From CAVZMI01 sp050011775 (GTDB lineage: Bacteria; Bacteroidota; Ignavibacteria; UBA10030; CAVZMI01), in NCBI GenBank assembly GCA_050011775.1, contig JBEKIL010000013.1, positions 1-64,000 of the forward strand: 64,000 nt of DNA. Direction: 5' to 3'. Of the stretch, positions 45,333 through 54,917 are shown piece after piece; the first letter of the stretch is position 1, and the number at the start of each line of letters is the position of its first letter. The position numbers were made by a program, and so were the translations under genes. The notes below the pieces were generated by a model. That model was not told the DNA's origin. It saw only the letters and a program-made list of their open reading frames with translations, and searched no databases.

Positions 45333-45366
45333 AAAAGCTCCGTGCAGTGTGCGGAGCTTTTTCTTT
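45333..45366. terminator. Bidirectional terminator between kamA and the glycosyltransferase gene
   Basis: AAAAGCTCCG (45333-45342), nine-base loop, CGGAGCTTTT (45352-45361), then TCTTT. The perfect stem has A and T tracts on both sides, suiting the two convergent operons. Confidence 0.85.
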
Positions 45367-45387
45367 ACTACGATCCTCTGTCTACTC

Positions 45388-46587
45388 CTAGGGTGCGACC
45401 GGAGGCTGTGTATTATTCGAAACACTGACCGCAGCTGTTGCTGCCAGAGGCACTGCAGAAAATTTTTGCGTCGCTGCATAAAAGGCGCTCAACTTGCGTG
45501 GTGCATGAGCTATCGTTGTGAATTTCTTCAGGAAGGGGGTGGCTTTCCGGCTTTTTTCCAGCTTTGCCGATTTGAATTCGAGCTCGAACGCCTTAAGCCA
45601 TGAATCAATTCTTTTTATGGAAAATTTTTCTTCCCAGTGGGTACGGCGCTTGCCAATCTCCGGTCCTTTCTGTAAAAATCGTTCATATGCCTTTTTGCCA
45701 AGCGGTTCTCGCATACGAATAAGTTCAATATAAGGATATACAAGGTGCGAAGGGAAAAGTTCCTTCACCACTCTCAATTTGTTAAGAACCAATGCCTCGC
45801 GTCTCTCGGGATGCGGACCGGATGGATCAAAAAGATGTCCCACCTTCACATTTTCCATTACTCCGCATTGATATTCCCGCGGTTTTGCAATATATGCTTT
45901 GAGACACAGATACACTTCGTCTGAACCCCATTCTTCAAGACCTGAAAAACCTTCCAGGTATCGATATACGCCGGCCGTCACGGCATAACAGGCTCCGTGT
46001 ATCAACGGGATATGGAAGGCAAGTGGATCTCTGGGGAGCTTCTTGAAAAACGCCGGAAGCTGCTTGGGATCAGTCCCGATCCAACGGGGTTCCATAATCG
46101 CCTTTTCCCCCAGGATCTCGAGTTCGGCACCATATGCTACGCGTGCGTCGGTACCGGTATAGCCGTACCATGTCTCAGGATCAAGTGCGTAGCACTTTCC
46201 GCAAAGAATTCGTTTCGGATTGATTGCCATATGCAACGCAATCTTATCGAGGAAGTTTCCCGGGGCAATATCCTGATGTAGATTCGGATTCATATGGGCA
46301 TCCAGAAATACCAGGATATCGTCATCGGCAATATCGATAGGGCAATGTTGAACGCCAAAATCACGACTGCCGGCGCAGCCGACGTTCCCGCCCGTATGGA
46401 GCACCTGGATGGGGGGGAGTTTTTCGCTTAACCCTCCAAGATTTACAGTGGGGACTGGATTGTCATCGACAACGACGACGAGATGGTCGATACGGGGAAC
46501 CGGATAATAGATATGCTCGAGTGTTTTTATCAAATATTTACCTGAATCGTCCGGTCCCCTGCATGGAATAATCACGACCGCTTTCAT
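45388..46587 (-). CDS. Glycosyltransferase, GT2/GT27-like (polypeptide GalNAc-transferase-like)
   Basis: 399 residues from the ATG giving MKAVVIIPCRGPDDSG, which overlaps the CHAT stop by ATGA. GT-A fold: nucleotide-binding start, LHTGGNVGCAGSRDFGVQ, and a D-x-H metal motif at 96-98 (VFLDAHMNP) in place of the usual DxD. Then IHGACYAVTAGVY, WGSDEVYLCLKAY near 220 and VKVGHLFD near 248. D-x-H and VGH(L/V)F are also hallmarks of ppGalNAc transferases, so a protein or peptide acceptor is possible. The C-terminal 110 residues are basic, then Ala/Val/Pro-rich. Last gene of the sigma/CHAT operon. Confidence 0.75.
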   Translation of the reverse strand: MKAVVIIPCRGPDDSGKYLIKTLEHIYYPVPRIDHLVVVVDDNPVPTVNLGGLSEKLPPIQVLHTGGNVGCAGSRDFGVQHCPIDIADDDILVFLDAHMNPNLHQDIAPGNFLDKIALHMAINPKRILCGKCYALDPETWYGYTGTDARVAYGAELEILGEKAIMEPRWIGTDPKQLPAFFKKLPRDPLAFHIPLIHGACYAVTAGVYRYLEGFSGLEEWGSDEVYLCLKAYIAKPREYQCGVMENVKVGHLFDPSGPHPERREALVLNKLRVVKELFPSHLVYPYIELIRMREPLGKKAYERFLQKGPEIGKRRTHWEEKFSIKRIDSWLKAFELEFKSAKLEKSRKATPFLKKFTTIAHAPRKLSAFYAATQKFSAVPLAATAAVSVSNNTQPPVAP

Positions 46588-49500
46588 ACGCGCTCCTTTC
46601 GTTTTGACATACGATGGCTGTGTATTGTTAGGAAAGTCAGAATCAGCAATGTGAGTAGAATACAGCCGAGAGTACCCCATCCCGGATAAGCGATCGGAAC
46701 AAGCTTCAGCGGCGTATTGTCTCCCATAAGGATGAAACCCGCCCAGTAGAGAGGATCACCGTATCCATCCTGTATAAGCTGAAGTTTTGCCTCCCGGAGA
46801 GCGTCGGCTTTTGTCTTCCCGGAAAGCAGACCGGTATAGAAATATTTCATTAGTATTGATGTTGATTGATCATCTACGCTCCAGAGGCTGACAACAAGAC
46901 TTGAAGAGCCGGCCGTCATAAACGCCTGAGTGATCCCGTTCAACCCTTCGCCCCTTTGGAGTAATCCCAGGGCAGTGTTACAGGCACTCAGTACGGTAAG
47001 ATCGGCGTTAAGACGCATCTGATACAGCTCAAATGTTTGAAAATATGATGCTTGCTGCTCTGATACCATAGGTGCGAACATTAGTCGGGAGAATAATGGC
47101 TGCCGGTCATCGATAAAATAATGTGTCGCAATATGAAGAATTTGATATCTTGAAGCTTCGATCTTGAATCGGTCGACCGTTGCTTCACTTCCCGTAAGCT
47201 GCTTTGATCCTTCTATGAGTGACCCGATAGCGTGGACTTCATCTCCTGTATACGGCAGACTCGGAATGACCGAATCGGGAAATTCCTGTTGAAAACGGCG
47301 TGTCAATTTTGCGCCTTTGTTTTCTCTGGATGATGACAACACTACCCCGAAATCAGGATTTCCGATGGCGAGAAGACGCTCTTCCGCATGTGTGCGGTGT
47401 GAAAAATCCCAGCCGATTGCACTCGCTGATGGCAGATAATGAATCGTATACCGATGCAATAGAAACTCAACGTGTTCGAAATCAAATTGAGAAGAGGTAC
47501 CCGGCAGCGAAAGCGGTAATGCTTCAAAAGGGACATAATGAAGGATATCGTCAGGAATGATGACGAGATTCTTCTTTCCCTTAAGATATGAAGCTAATGG
47601 AGATACTATCATTGCCGACAATCTTGCTGCCTCGTATAGATTATATGAAGAACGAATTCGAGGAGTGGAATTTTCTCTACCGTTTGTTTTTGATGACAAC
47701 CGGGGGGAAACCGATTCTACAAGATGAATAAGAGTATCGCGGTCGATAGACAGGCGAATATACGATGTACCAGTATTGGTAATTACAAACGCCCCGTATC
47801 CGTTAGTCGACCGGATATACGAAATCAATGCGTCGGATTCTCCAATTCGCCTATGGATATCTTCTGGAGTTAGAAGAAGAAACTGTGGCGATGCTGTTTC
47901 TCCACTTAGACGTGTCATTTCTTCATTGATTCGCTGACGGGATATCTCAACGAGATCGACACTGTCCTGGAGTTTTCGAATAATTCCTTCATCGGATAAA
48001 TCACGGATTGCATTGAATAAACGCGAATTAAGATCCTGGAGTTGCTGGTCTACAGAGAACAGCGCTACACGAAGACTATCGGGAATATTGGTTGAAAACT
48101 TCATTGTTCCGGTAGAAATCCGATCCTGCAGCGTACGAGCACGTGCTCGTTCAGAAATCTGAAACGCCTCTTCCGTTTTTCCCTGGAGAGCAAGAAGATG
48201 AGCACTATTGGTATAGAGGTTAATGTGTCGGGATAGTATCTGCGCGGCCTGAAATTCATTATGGACTTTTGTACGAAGTCGTTCGATCGTTCTTATGCCT
48301 GCTGCATAATTTGATAAAGCGCTGTCTATATTCCCGATGGTGGTAAAAGTATTTCCCTGCTCTTCATATGCGGTCACGAGTCCATCATAGTTGATATCCC
48401 AATCTTCCTTTGCATAGTACCATAGTAATTTCTGGTATGTAGATATTGCCTGATGCAAACGGCCATATTTTACATGAAAGCGGGCGAGTGCCAGATAGTA
48501 TGGGGCCTTGCTGTCGGTAAATTGTTCGAGGAAACGGCCGGATTTCTGAAATGCCCGGTCAGCTTCTTTTTCCTTTCCGAGAGCGCTGTAGACATTTGCC
48601 AATCCCAGTGTCAACATTCCGGCTCTGTAATCCTGAGATAGACGGTGCTGCAGGACCTGCAGTCCTGATTGAAATGCCTTCAATGCAGCTTCCTTCTGGT
48701 TGTCGGCGAGGAGGATTTCACCACGGGTCTGCATGATGATCGGATATCCGTATGCGTAGTTATTGCTATCAAGAACATCTATTGCCCGCTCGGTAAAATC
48801 GAGCGCATGCGGATAATCCTGAAGCTCTTGATAGATTGTCGAAACCTTCCGATAGTATTCATATGCATCAATATTTCGTATTTGCGATTGGAGGTCCCCT
48901 ACCTTTTTATAGTATGCTATTGCTTCTCTGTAATTTCCCAGGAGATACAAAGCAAAGGCTGCCTCCCGGAGATTAAGAGCTTCATAATCCAATCGGTTTA
49001 CCTCGTGCGAAAGCAAAGCTGCCCGTATCTGCCGTTCCGCAGCCTGATGATAGTTACCGACAGCCGCATCGAATTTACCCATAGACCCGAGAAATATCGA
49101 CATTTGCTCCTTGTTACCAAAACGCCGGGAAATTTCATATGACTTAGCGTATTCCTGTCCATAACGAATATCCATGCGAAGCTGACATATTAAACCGAGT
49201 AGATGATGTGCCAAAGCATAAAGTTGGTCGTCTGTTTTTTTGATTTTTGGAATTACTTCCTCGAGTAGTGCATGGATGTCGCTGTAATTACGAGGATAAA
49301 CCCGATAATTATAAGACACTGAATATGCCTTTGCCCGACAATAGTAATATTTCACATAAGCTGATGAATCAAAACGAAGAGCCCGTTCTGCATAGGAAAA
49401 ACCGAAATCTTTTTTGATATCCCTATAATAAAGTTCAGATAAACCGATCAAAGGAGCCGAATACGATCCGTGGCTATGTGAAAGGGAGTCGAAGGTTCGA

Positions 49501-49940
49501 ACAATTTCATCTAATGAAATAGTTTTATCGAATTGGTAACACTCTGCAAGCGCAAGGTAAGGGAAAAGGCACTGCGGAGCCTGATGGATACTTACATTAA
49601 AAAATGCTATGGCATCGCGGTACCGCATTCGGTATTTTGCGACCAGACCCCGTCCAAAAAGTGCATTTGCCGGGTTGAGATTTATTGTGCGGATGAAGAA
49701 ACTATCCGCCTTATCGGTCTGATGTGTATAGAAAGCAAATGCGGCAATACGGCTATATGCTTGGGTAAACCATGGAGCTTCGTTGACAAATGTATATAGA
49801 TTTGAGAGAGCGCCGTCGTAATCCCCGTTTCCAGCCTTTTCAAGAATGGAGACATATCGGCGAGCCAGCGATTCCTGGAGCTGTTGGGAATACAGGGGAG
49901 CGCTAAGCAGGGAAAATGCGACGAGAACGAAACGCATCAT
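46584..49940 (-). CDS. Exported TPR-CHAT protein (caspase-like protease) with C-terminal membrane anchor
   Basis: About 1118 residues. The ATG at 49940 gives a signal peptide (MMRFVLVAFSLLSAPLYSQ); GTG 49982 would add 14 residues. Residues 20-600 hold many tetratricopeptide repeats (YPHALDFTERAIDVLDSNNY, YREAIAYYKKVGDL), then a short coiled coil, and the CHAT domain from about 770. Candidate catalytic His lies in LHIATHY near 941 and Cys in VLSACNTALG near 988. After CHAT a hydrophobic segment (GTLGCILLTLLILTFLTI) and a basic tail predict one membrane anchor. Topology suggests the protease faces the periplasm. Confidence 0.88.
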   Translation of the reverse strand: MMRFVLVAFSLLSAPLYSQQLQESLARRYVSILEKAGNGDYDGALSNLYTFVNEAPWFTQAYSRIAAFAFYTHQTDKADSFFIRTINLNPANALFGRGLVAKYRMRYRDAIAFFNVSIHQAPQCLFPYLALAECYQFDKTISLDEIVRTFDSLSHSHGSYSAPLIGLSELYYRDIKKDFGFSYAERALRFDSSAYVKYYYCRAKAYSVSYNYRVYPRNYSDIHALLEEVIPKIKKTDDQLYALAHHLLGLICQLRMDIRYGQEYAKSYEISRRFGNKEQMSIFLGSMGKFDAAVGNYHQAAERQIRAALLSHEVNRLDYEALNLREAAFALYLLGNYREAIAYYKKVGDLQSQIRNIDAYEYYRKVSTIYQELQDYPHALDFTERAIDVLDSNNYAYGYPIIMQTRGEILLADNQKEAALKAFQSGLQVLQHRLSQDYRAGMLTLGLANVYSALGKEKEADRAFQKSGRFLEQFTDSKAPYYLALARFHVKYGRLHQAISTYQKLLWYYAKEDWDINYDGLVTAYEEQGNTFTTIGNIDSALSNYAAGIRTIERLRTKVHNEFQAAQILSRHINLYTNSAHLLALQGKTEEAFQISERARARTLQDRISTGTMKFSTNIPDSLRVALFSVDQQLQDLNSRLFNAIRDLSDEGIIRKLQDSVDLVEISRQRINEEMTRLSGETASPQFLLLTPEDIHRRIGESDALISYIRSTNGYGAFVITNTGTSYIRLSIDRDTLIHLVESVSPRLSSKTNGRENSTPRIRSSYNLYEAARLSAMIVSPLASYLKGKKNLVIIPDDILHYVPFEALPLSLPGTSSQFDFEHVEFLLHRYTIHYLPSASAIGWDFSHRTHAEERLLAIGNPDFGVVLSSSRENKGAKLTRRFQQEFPDSVIPSLPYTGDEVHAIGSLIEGSKQLTGSEATVDRFKIEASRYQILHIATHYFIDDRQPLFSRLMFAPMVSEQQASYFQTFELYQMRLNADLTVLSACNTALGLLQRGEGLNGITQAFMTAGSSSLVVSLWSVDDQSTSILMKYFYTGLLSGKTKADALREAKLQLIQDGYGDPLYWAGFILMGDNTPLKLVPIAYPGWGTLGCILLTLLILTFLTIHSHRMSKRKERV

Positions 49941-49998
49941 TCTCAGTGAATGACGACACTGATACAGTACCACAGAAAACACCCGGGTTAAGGATATT

Positions 49999-50904
49999 CT
50001 ATCGTGACAGAGAACTTAGGATAATTCGAGCTGGCATCCGAAATGGATTATTTCGTTCGTTAACCTGCAGAAAATACGATTCGGCTTTCTTGACATCACC
50101 AAGCATTAAAGAAGCCTTTCCGAGTGCAAAACGGCATCCATCCTGAAAATCGCGCCGGTGATCATCGTTCCAGCTTATCCGGATCGCGTTTTGAAGATAG
50201 CGCATACCGTCGAGAACGGTCGTATGATCATAGTGCGGAAAGAGATTTAATGGTGCCCGCTCGGCAGAATGAAGTAATGCAATTCCGAGTAAATAATCGA
50301 CTGTGGCTTCAGTCACCGAATCTAATCGTGTGCGGCCAATAGCCTGAAGCCGGTCAATGGCTTCCTCATACCGGCCTGACTGTAACGCACCTATCGCTTC
50401 GACCGGGAGATTTTGTTCTCCCCGGAGAGCGAGAGACTCCTGATCTAATTTTGCGAGGGACACCATTGCCGGCGTAGTAATCGAACTTATCACCGCGGCT
50501 GCTCCATATAGACATGCTACAAGCACGATTGTTTCGACTGCGATGCGGATCGAAGGAACAGGAAGGATCTGTCGTACCCTTATCTGAAAAAGACCGATTG
50601 GTCCTTTCCTTGGCGCCGAAGTTAATATACGCGGAATTTCTGTTGCGCCGATCGATTCAACCATCCGGTGATAATCGTTTTTTAACTTCTCGAAAACCTT
50701 TTGCCAGTAGGGATTGGTTGAAAGAATGTGTTGGGCTTTTTTCCGCTCTTCATCCAGACAGAGTCGGGACCGACCGCTCTCGTCACTGCAATACCGCATG
50801 AGCAGATCCAGGATTTTCTCGTCGTCTGTTTGATGACAGAGGTCGTGCCTAAGAGCGTAGAGCCTTTGTTTATCTGTAGCTGTTTTTTTCATCCTATCAG
50901 ACAT
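49999..50904 (-). CDS. Single-TM protein, anti-sigma-like with periplasmic TPR-like region
   Basis: 301 residues. The N-terminal 115 residues are cytosolic and helical (RHDLCHQTDDEKILDLLMRY), one membrane segment at about 119-141 (IAVETIVLVACLYGAAAVIS), then a helical periplasmic part with TPR-like repeats (LQSGRYEEAIDRLQAIGR, GKASLMLGDVKKAESYFLQ). Located 32 bases after an ECF sigma gene, which is the normal place of an anti-sigma factor. No zinc-finger motif is seen, so the anti-sigma role is inferred from position and topology. 16 bases or more precede the CHAT gene. Confidence 0.7.
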   Translation of the reverse strand: MSDRMKKTATDKQRLYALRHDLCHQTDDEKILDLLMRYCSDESGRSRLCLDEERKKAQHILSTNPYWQKVFEKLKNDYHRMVESIGATEIPRILTSAPRKGPIGLFQIRVRQILPVPSIRIAVETIVLVACLYGAAAVISSITTPAMVSLAKLDQESLALRGEQNLPVEAIGALQSGRYEEAIDRLQAIGRTRLDSVTEATVDYLLGIALLHSAERAPLNLFPHYDHTTVLDGMRYLQNAIRISWNDDHRRDFQDGCRFALGKASLMLGDVKKAESYFLQVNERNNPFRMPARIILSSLSR

Positions 50905-50936
50905 TGATATTCCTTATTCGTATCCATCGACCACTC

Positions 50937-51527
50937 CTATATACTTGTCAGGAGAATATTCATCAAGGTTACAAGTTTGCGGGTTCGTCTCTGCAGTAAT
51001 TGTACCCCGCGGAACATCCTAATTTTCACATTTTGATACGAAATACCGAGAATTTCTGCAATCTCACTATACGATTTTCCTTCTATGTAATGGAGCGTCA
51101 GTGTATCCCGGTACCGGCCGGGAATTTTTTTCAATTGTTCCAGGATGACCTTATAGCAATAGTTCTGGTGTTCATCATCATACACGGCTGAATCCTCGCG
51201 TACTGCTCCGGTTTCTTCCGTAAGTTGCGTGAAACGCGATCGATTTGCGTATTTTAGCATGTAATAGTTTTTTGTGAGGAAGAACGCTTTCCGCGCAACA
51301 AATGCCGCTACGCTTTCTTTACTTTGAATTTTTTGGTGGTTACGAAGGAACCAGATTAAAGTCTCTTGAATAATATCGTCAATTGTGCCCGAGTCGTTAA
51401 TACGCCATGAAAGGCCTTTCTGTAATTCCTGCCGGAGTAGTTCACAAATCTCGTTCGTGGCAGCTCGATCACCCCTTTGAACACGCGACAGAAGGCCGGT
51501 ATATTTATCCTCAGGAAGATACATCAC
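50937..51527 (-). CDS. ECF-type RNA polymerase sigma factor
   Basis: 196 residues. Sigma region 2 (TIDDIIQETLIWFLRNH near 50-66) and region 4 (LKKIPGRYRDTLTLHYIEG, YSEIAEILGISYQNVKIRMF) with the helix-turn-helix. No region 1 or 3. First gene of the minus-strand operon sigma-TM protein-CHAT-glycosyltransferase; ECF factors often activate their own operon. Confidence 0.9.
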   Translation of the reverse strand: MMYLPEDKYTGLLSRVQRGDRAATNEICELLRQELQKGLSWRINDSGTIDDIIQETLIWFLRNHQKIQSKESVAAFVARKAFFLTKNYYMLKYANRSRFTQLTEETGAVREDSAVYDDEHQNYCYKVILEQLKKIPGRYRDTLTLHYIEGKSYSEIAEILGISYQNVKIRMFRGVQLLQRRTRKLVTLMNILLTSI

Positions 51528-51779
51528 ATTGGTGAGTACATGAATACGGTAAGAATTTCTTTGTTTTCATCGTAATATAAAATTAATTCGTGAAATATCA
51601 AAAAAATATTGTATCTTCCGGAGTTGACGACTTGACAAATTAAAGGGAAAGTATGGGGAAAAGTTTCACAAATCCCCGAATTCTGGCATTAATGCAGGTA
51701 CAAATGTCATACCGGCGGAAACATAAGCATAATATATACATTCCACCATCCAACAAACCTATCAGACGGAGCTACTAAA

Positions 51780-52658
51780 ATGAATACACCTCAACAACAG
51801 TACGGCATGGGATGGCTTCCGGACTATCCCGATTTTCGCGATTTTTCGTCTACTCATGAGACAATTGCACCGTTGCTGAAAACGATGAAAGCTAATCGTC
51901 CGGGGAAAAAGTCTATTAAGTCATCGGTGGATTTACGTCAGTGGTGCTCGCCAATCGAGGATCAAGGAGAACTGGGATCGTGCACCGCAAATGCAGGTAC
52001 GGGAATAGTGGAATACTTTGAGCGCCGTGCATTCGGAAAGCATATCGATGCTTCACGGCTATTTCTCTATAAGGTTACTCGAAACCTTGCCCATCTTAAA
52101 GGAGATTCAGGTGCGTACCTTAGATCAACTATGGGAGCCCTAGTTCTCTTTGGAATTCCACCGGAAGAGTACTGGCCTTATGTCGTATCTGACTATGAGA
52201 AAGAACCTCCGGCATTCTGCTATGCCTTCGCACAAAATTATCAGGCAATAAAATATTATCGTCTTGATCCTCCAAACACAACCGTCGATGTTCTTCTGAC
52301 CGATATCAAGACAAATCTTGCATCGGGTCTTCCGTTAATTTTCGGATTTACTGTTTACAATTCAATCTCGCACGCTTCATCCAACGGCAGGATTCCATTT
52401 CCCTCGGCGGGAGAAAAAGTGGCGGGCGGACATGCAGTCGTGGCCGTGGGATATAATGATGAAATGAAAATCCGAAACGAATCTCCCGGAGGACAGGAGA
52501 CAGTCGGAGCTCTCTTGATTCGAAATTCGTGGGGAACCGAATGGGGAGAGAATGGGTACGGCTGGCTGCCCTATGAATATGTCTTGAAAGGATTAGCAAT
52601 CGATTGGTGGTCGTTGATTAAAATGGAATGGATTGAGACTGACGGATTTAAAATATGA
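51780..52658 (+). CDS. Papain-family (C1A) cysteine protease
   Basis: 292 residues. Start typical of bacterial C1 peptidases (GMGWLPDYPDFRDF), catalytic Cys68 in DQGELGSCTANAG, His near 218 in GGHAVVAVGYND, Asn near 250 in IRNSWGTEWGENGYG. There is no signal peptide and only a short pro-region, so it is probably cytosolic or exported by another route. GGAG lies 8 bases before the ATG. It is divergently oriented from the sigma/CHAT operon across a 252-base spacer that must hold both promoters. Confidence 0.88.
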   Translation: MNTPQQQYGMGWLPDYPDFRDFSSTHETIAPLLKTMKANRPGKKSIKSSVDLRQWCSPIEDQGELGSCTANAGTGIVEYFERRAFGKHIDASRLFLYKVTRNLAHLKGDSGAYLRSTMGALVLFGIPPEEYWPYVVSDYEKEPPAFCYAFAQNYQAIKYYRLDPPNTTVDVLLTDIKTNLASGLPLIFGFTVYNSISHASSNGRIPFPSAGEKVAGGHAVVAVGYNDEMKIRNESPGGQETVGALLIRNSWGTEWGENGYGWLPYEYVLKGLAIDWWSLIKMEWIETDGFKI

Positions 52659-52701
52659 TACAGCATCTTGTTTATTTATCGATCAGAAAAAATAACGACA
52701 G

Positions 52702-53289
52702 ATGAATATTCAAGAAATTCATCTTTTACTCCCACAATGGATCGAAGAGCTTATTGCTGATCGCGAACTTCGGTATCAATCCAATGAAGAACGAATGCAC
52801 TTTGTTATCCGGTTGTCCCGGATAAACATCGAGAGGGGGACAGGTGGTCCATTTGGCGCGGCTGTGTTCAACACAACTGCAGGCACACTCCTTGCTGCAG
52901 GCGTTAATATCGTTGTCCCTTCCGGTTGTTCCGTCGCTCATGGTGAAATGATGGCGATGATGCTGGCACAAAAAATTCTTCAGCATTATGATCTGGGAGG
53001 CGAAGGGCAGCCGCAATGTCAACTTGTGACTTCGACGGAACCGTGCGCGATGTGTCTTGGCGCCATTCCATGGTCGGGCGTCAGAAGCCTAGTATGCGGC
53101 GCACGCGACGAGGATGCCCGGGCGATTGGATTTGATGAAGGTCCAAAAATTCCGACATGGAAAGAGGAGTTGGAAAAGCGTGGAATCGTTGTGATCCGGG
53201 ACGTCTGTCGTGAAGAAGCAAAAGCGGTGCTTCAGGATTATCGAACACACGGCGGGTTGATATACAATAGCAGGCAGGGAAAGCTATAG
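52702..53289 (+). CDS. Nucleoside deaminase (cytidine/guanine deaminase-like, zinc)
   Basis: 195 residues of the CMP/dCMP deaminase superfamily. Zinc and proton-shuttle motif HGE in VAHGEMMAMML near 80 and the PCxxC motif in STEPCAMCLGAIPW near 112. The G in HGE (instead of A) and the length point to a guanine- or nucleoside-deaminase-like member rather than TadA. The substrate is unknown. Confidence 0.8.
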   Translation: MNIQEIHLLLPQWIEELIADRELRYQSNEERMHFVIRLSRINIERGTGGPFGAAVFNTTAGTLLAAGVNIVVPSGCSVAHGEMMAMMLAQKILQHYDLGGEGQPQCQLVTSTEPCAMCLGAIPWSGVRSLVCGARDEDARAIGFDEGPKIPTWKEELEKRGIVVIRDVCREEAKAVLQDYRTHGGLIYNSRQGKL

Positions 53290-53331
53290 ATTAGAAATAA
53301 GGATAGATCGTTTCCCTTGTATATAATCGAA

Positions 53332-53442
53332 ATGATTCAGAACGCAAAGAAGTACCCAGAAGGAACACTTTGTGTGTTTAATAAAGATAATTTCAAAGTC
53401 AAAACAATGATGGCATTGCTGAGAATTAAAATCGAGAACTGA
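53332..53442 (+). other. Doubtful 36-codon frame in an otherwise empty spacer (53290-53537)
   Basis: A 36-residue frame (MIQNAKKYPEGTLCVFNKDN) reads sensibly but has no Shine-Dalgarno and no recognised family. It could be a gene remnant. Nothing else is seen in the gap. Confidence 0.2.
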
Positions 53443-53537
53443 TCCACCATTATGCGCTACTCCTATGGTTGCCCACCCACGATTTTATCAGAAGGTATTC
53501 GTTGTGTCGCCCCCCTTATTGATTCGAAATCTCATTG

Positions 53538-53915
53538 CTACTGCACGGTAATTGTACCCACCATCATTGGATGGTAGATGCAATGATAGGGAAATGTTCC
53601 CGGCGTATCGAAGGTAGTCGTTTTACTCGCCCCTGGAGCGATATCACCGGTACTCCACACGCCTGTATGACTGGTAGAAGTATGAGTAACACCGGAATTG
53701 TTGTACCAGGTGATCGTTGTGTGCTTCGCGATTGTCGGACTAGCAGGAGTAAAGACATTTCCAGCCATTGTAATTGTGATTGCAAGTGTGTCCATACTTG
53801 TGTTTGGGGTTTGAGTTGCACTAGGCCCCGTTGAATTGTTATTACATCCACCTGGAAGCACGATGAGAGCTGCACTTAACAGCAAAAGGGAAAAAAGAAC
53901 AGAGTATCTTATCAT
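53538..53915 (-). CDS. Cupredoxin-domain (plastocyanin-like) lipoprotein
   Basis: 125 residues. Signal peptide with lipobox LPGGC (lipidated Cys near 24), a Ser/Thr/Pro-rich linker, then a cupredoxin domain with a complete type-1 copper site: first His in NNSGVTHTSTSH, then Cys, His and Met in YHCIYHPMMVG near the C-terminus. Probably a periplasm-facing, membrane-tethered electron carrier or copper-binding protein. Monocistronic by spacing. Confidence 0.88.
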   Translation of the reverse strand: MIRYSVLFSLLLLSAALIVLPGGCNNNSTGPSATQTPNTSMDTLAITITMAGNVFTPASPTIAKHTTITWYNNSGVTHTSTSHTGVWSTGDIAPGASKTTTFDTPGTFPYHCIYHPMMVGTITVQ

Positions 53916-54119
53916 ACCTCATCTCCTTATGATTGAACTTGATTTATATATCTAATAACGTCTTTTCAGGAACCCAGGTTCCTTTGTTAGATTCTCCCCG
54001 ATACACTTGTCATGAGAAACCACAGTTTGCAAATCAAGCGATATTTGGCTATTTTTTAATGGACATTACATATTATACTACATACGAAAAAACATTATCA
54101 TGATAAATAATTCAAGAAG

Positions 54120-54917
54120 GTGAAAACTCCGTACGTTATCTATCATCCATTAGAAGAAATCCAGGCTGTCGACACACACGGTCAGGGCTGGAGAGGAGAA
54201 ACGGTACAGGAGAGCATCGACCTTTGCCGGTATCGTCTCATTGAGCCGTTTTTTCGAAATTATCTCCCGGGGGATGGAAAAATATTGGAAGCAGGATGCG
54301 GTCTCGGAGGCTGGGTCTTTTTTCTACGCAATATCGGCTATGACGTTTTGGGAATCGAATTGTCTAAGGATGCGATCCGGATGGTCAGAGAGTATAATCC
54401 CGACGCCCCGGTATTTATGGATAATGTTCTTGGAATGAATTTTCCCGACAAGCATTTCGATGCGGTAATCTCTCTCGGACTTCTTGAACATTTTGAGGAA
54501 GGGCCCCAACCTGCATTTAGGGAAATCCGTAGAATTCTCAAAGACAATGGGACGTTCTTTGTAACTGTGCCGATCCAGAATATGAACAGAAGACTGGTGG
54601 CGAATCCACTGAAAGAATTCAAGCGCTGGCTCAGAAAACGGGGCGGTGTTAAGTATGCCTTTGAAGAGTATCGTTATACAGTTTCAGAGTTTTCTAACTT
54701 ACTGAAGGACGCAGACTATGAAATACTGGTTTGCGTCCCGGACGAATATCAGCGTCCCAGGTGCATCGGATTATTTGTCGATTATCCCTTCCTGCGCCAC
54801 AGAAAGAATAAATGGGAGTTGAACTGGATCGGTAATATGCTTAATGCAGTATTAAGCTCTCTCTCTCCCTGGTTAACAACCGGTGGAGCACTCTGGATAT
54901 GTCGGAAGAAAGGATGA
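54120..54917 (+). CDS. Class I SAM-dependent methyltransferase
   Basis: 265 residues, GTG start. SAM motif I ILEAGCGLGGWVFFLRN near 60, acidic ribose contact VLGIELSKDAIRM, motif IV FDAVISLGLLEHFEEG, then FREIRRILKDNGTFFVTVP. Resembles UbiE/glycan-tailoring methyltransferases; the substrate is unknown. The following 162 bases contain no clear gene. Confidence 0.85.
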   Translation: MKTPYVIYHPLEEIQAVDTHGQGWRGETVQESIDLCRYRLIEPFFRNYLPGDGKILEAGCGLGGWVFFLRNIGYDVLGIELSKDAIRMVREYNPDAPVFMDNVLGMNFPDKHFDAVISLGLLEHFEEGPQPAFREIRRILKDNGTFFVTVPIQNMNRRLVANPLKEFKRWLRKRGGVKYAFEEYRYTVSEFSNLLKDADYEILVCVPDEYQRPRCIGLFVDYPFLRHRKNKWELNWIGNMLNAVLSSLSPWLTTGGALWICRKKG

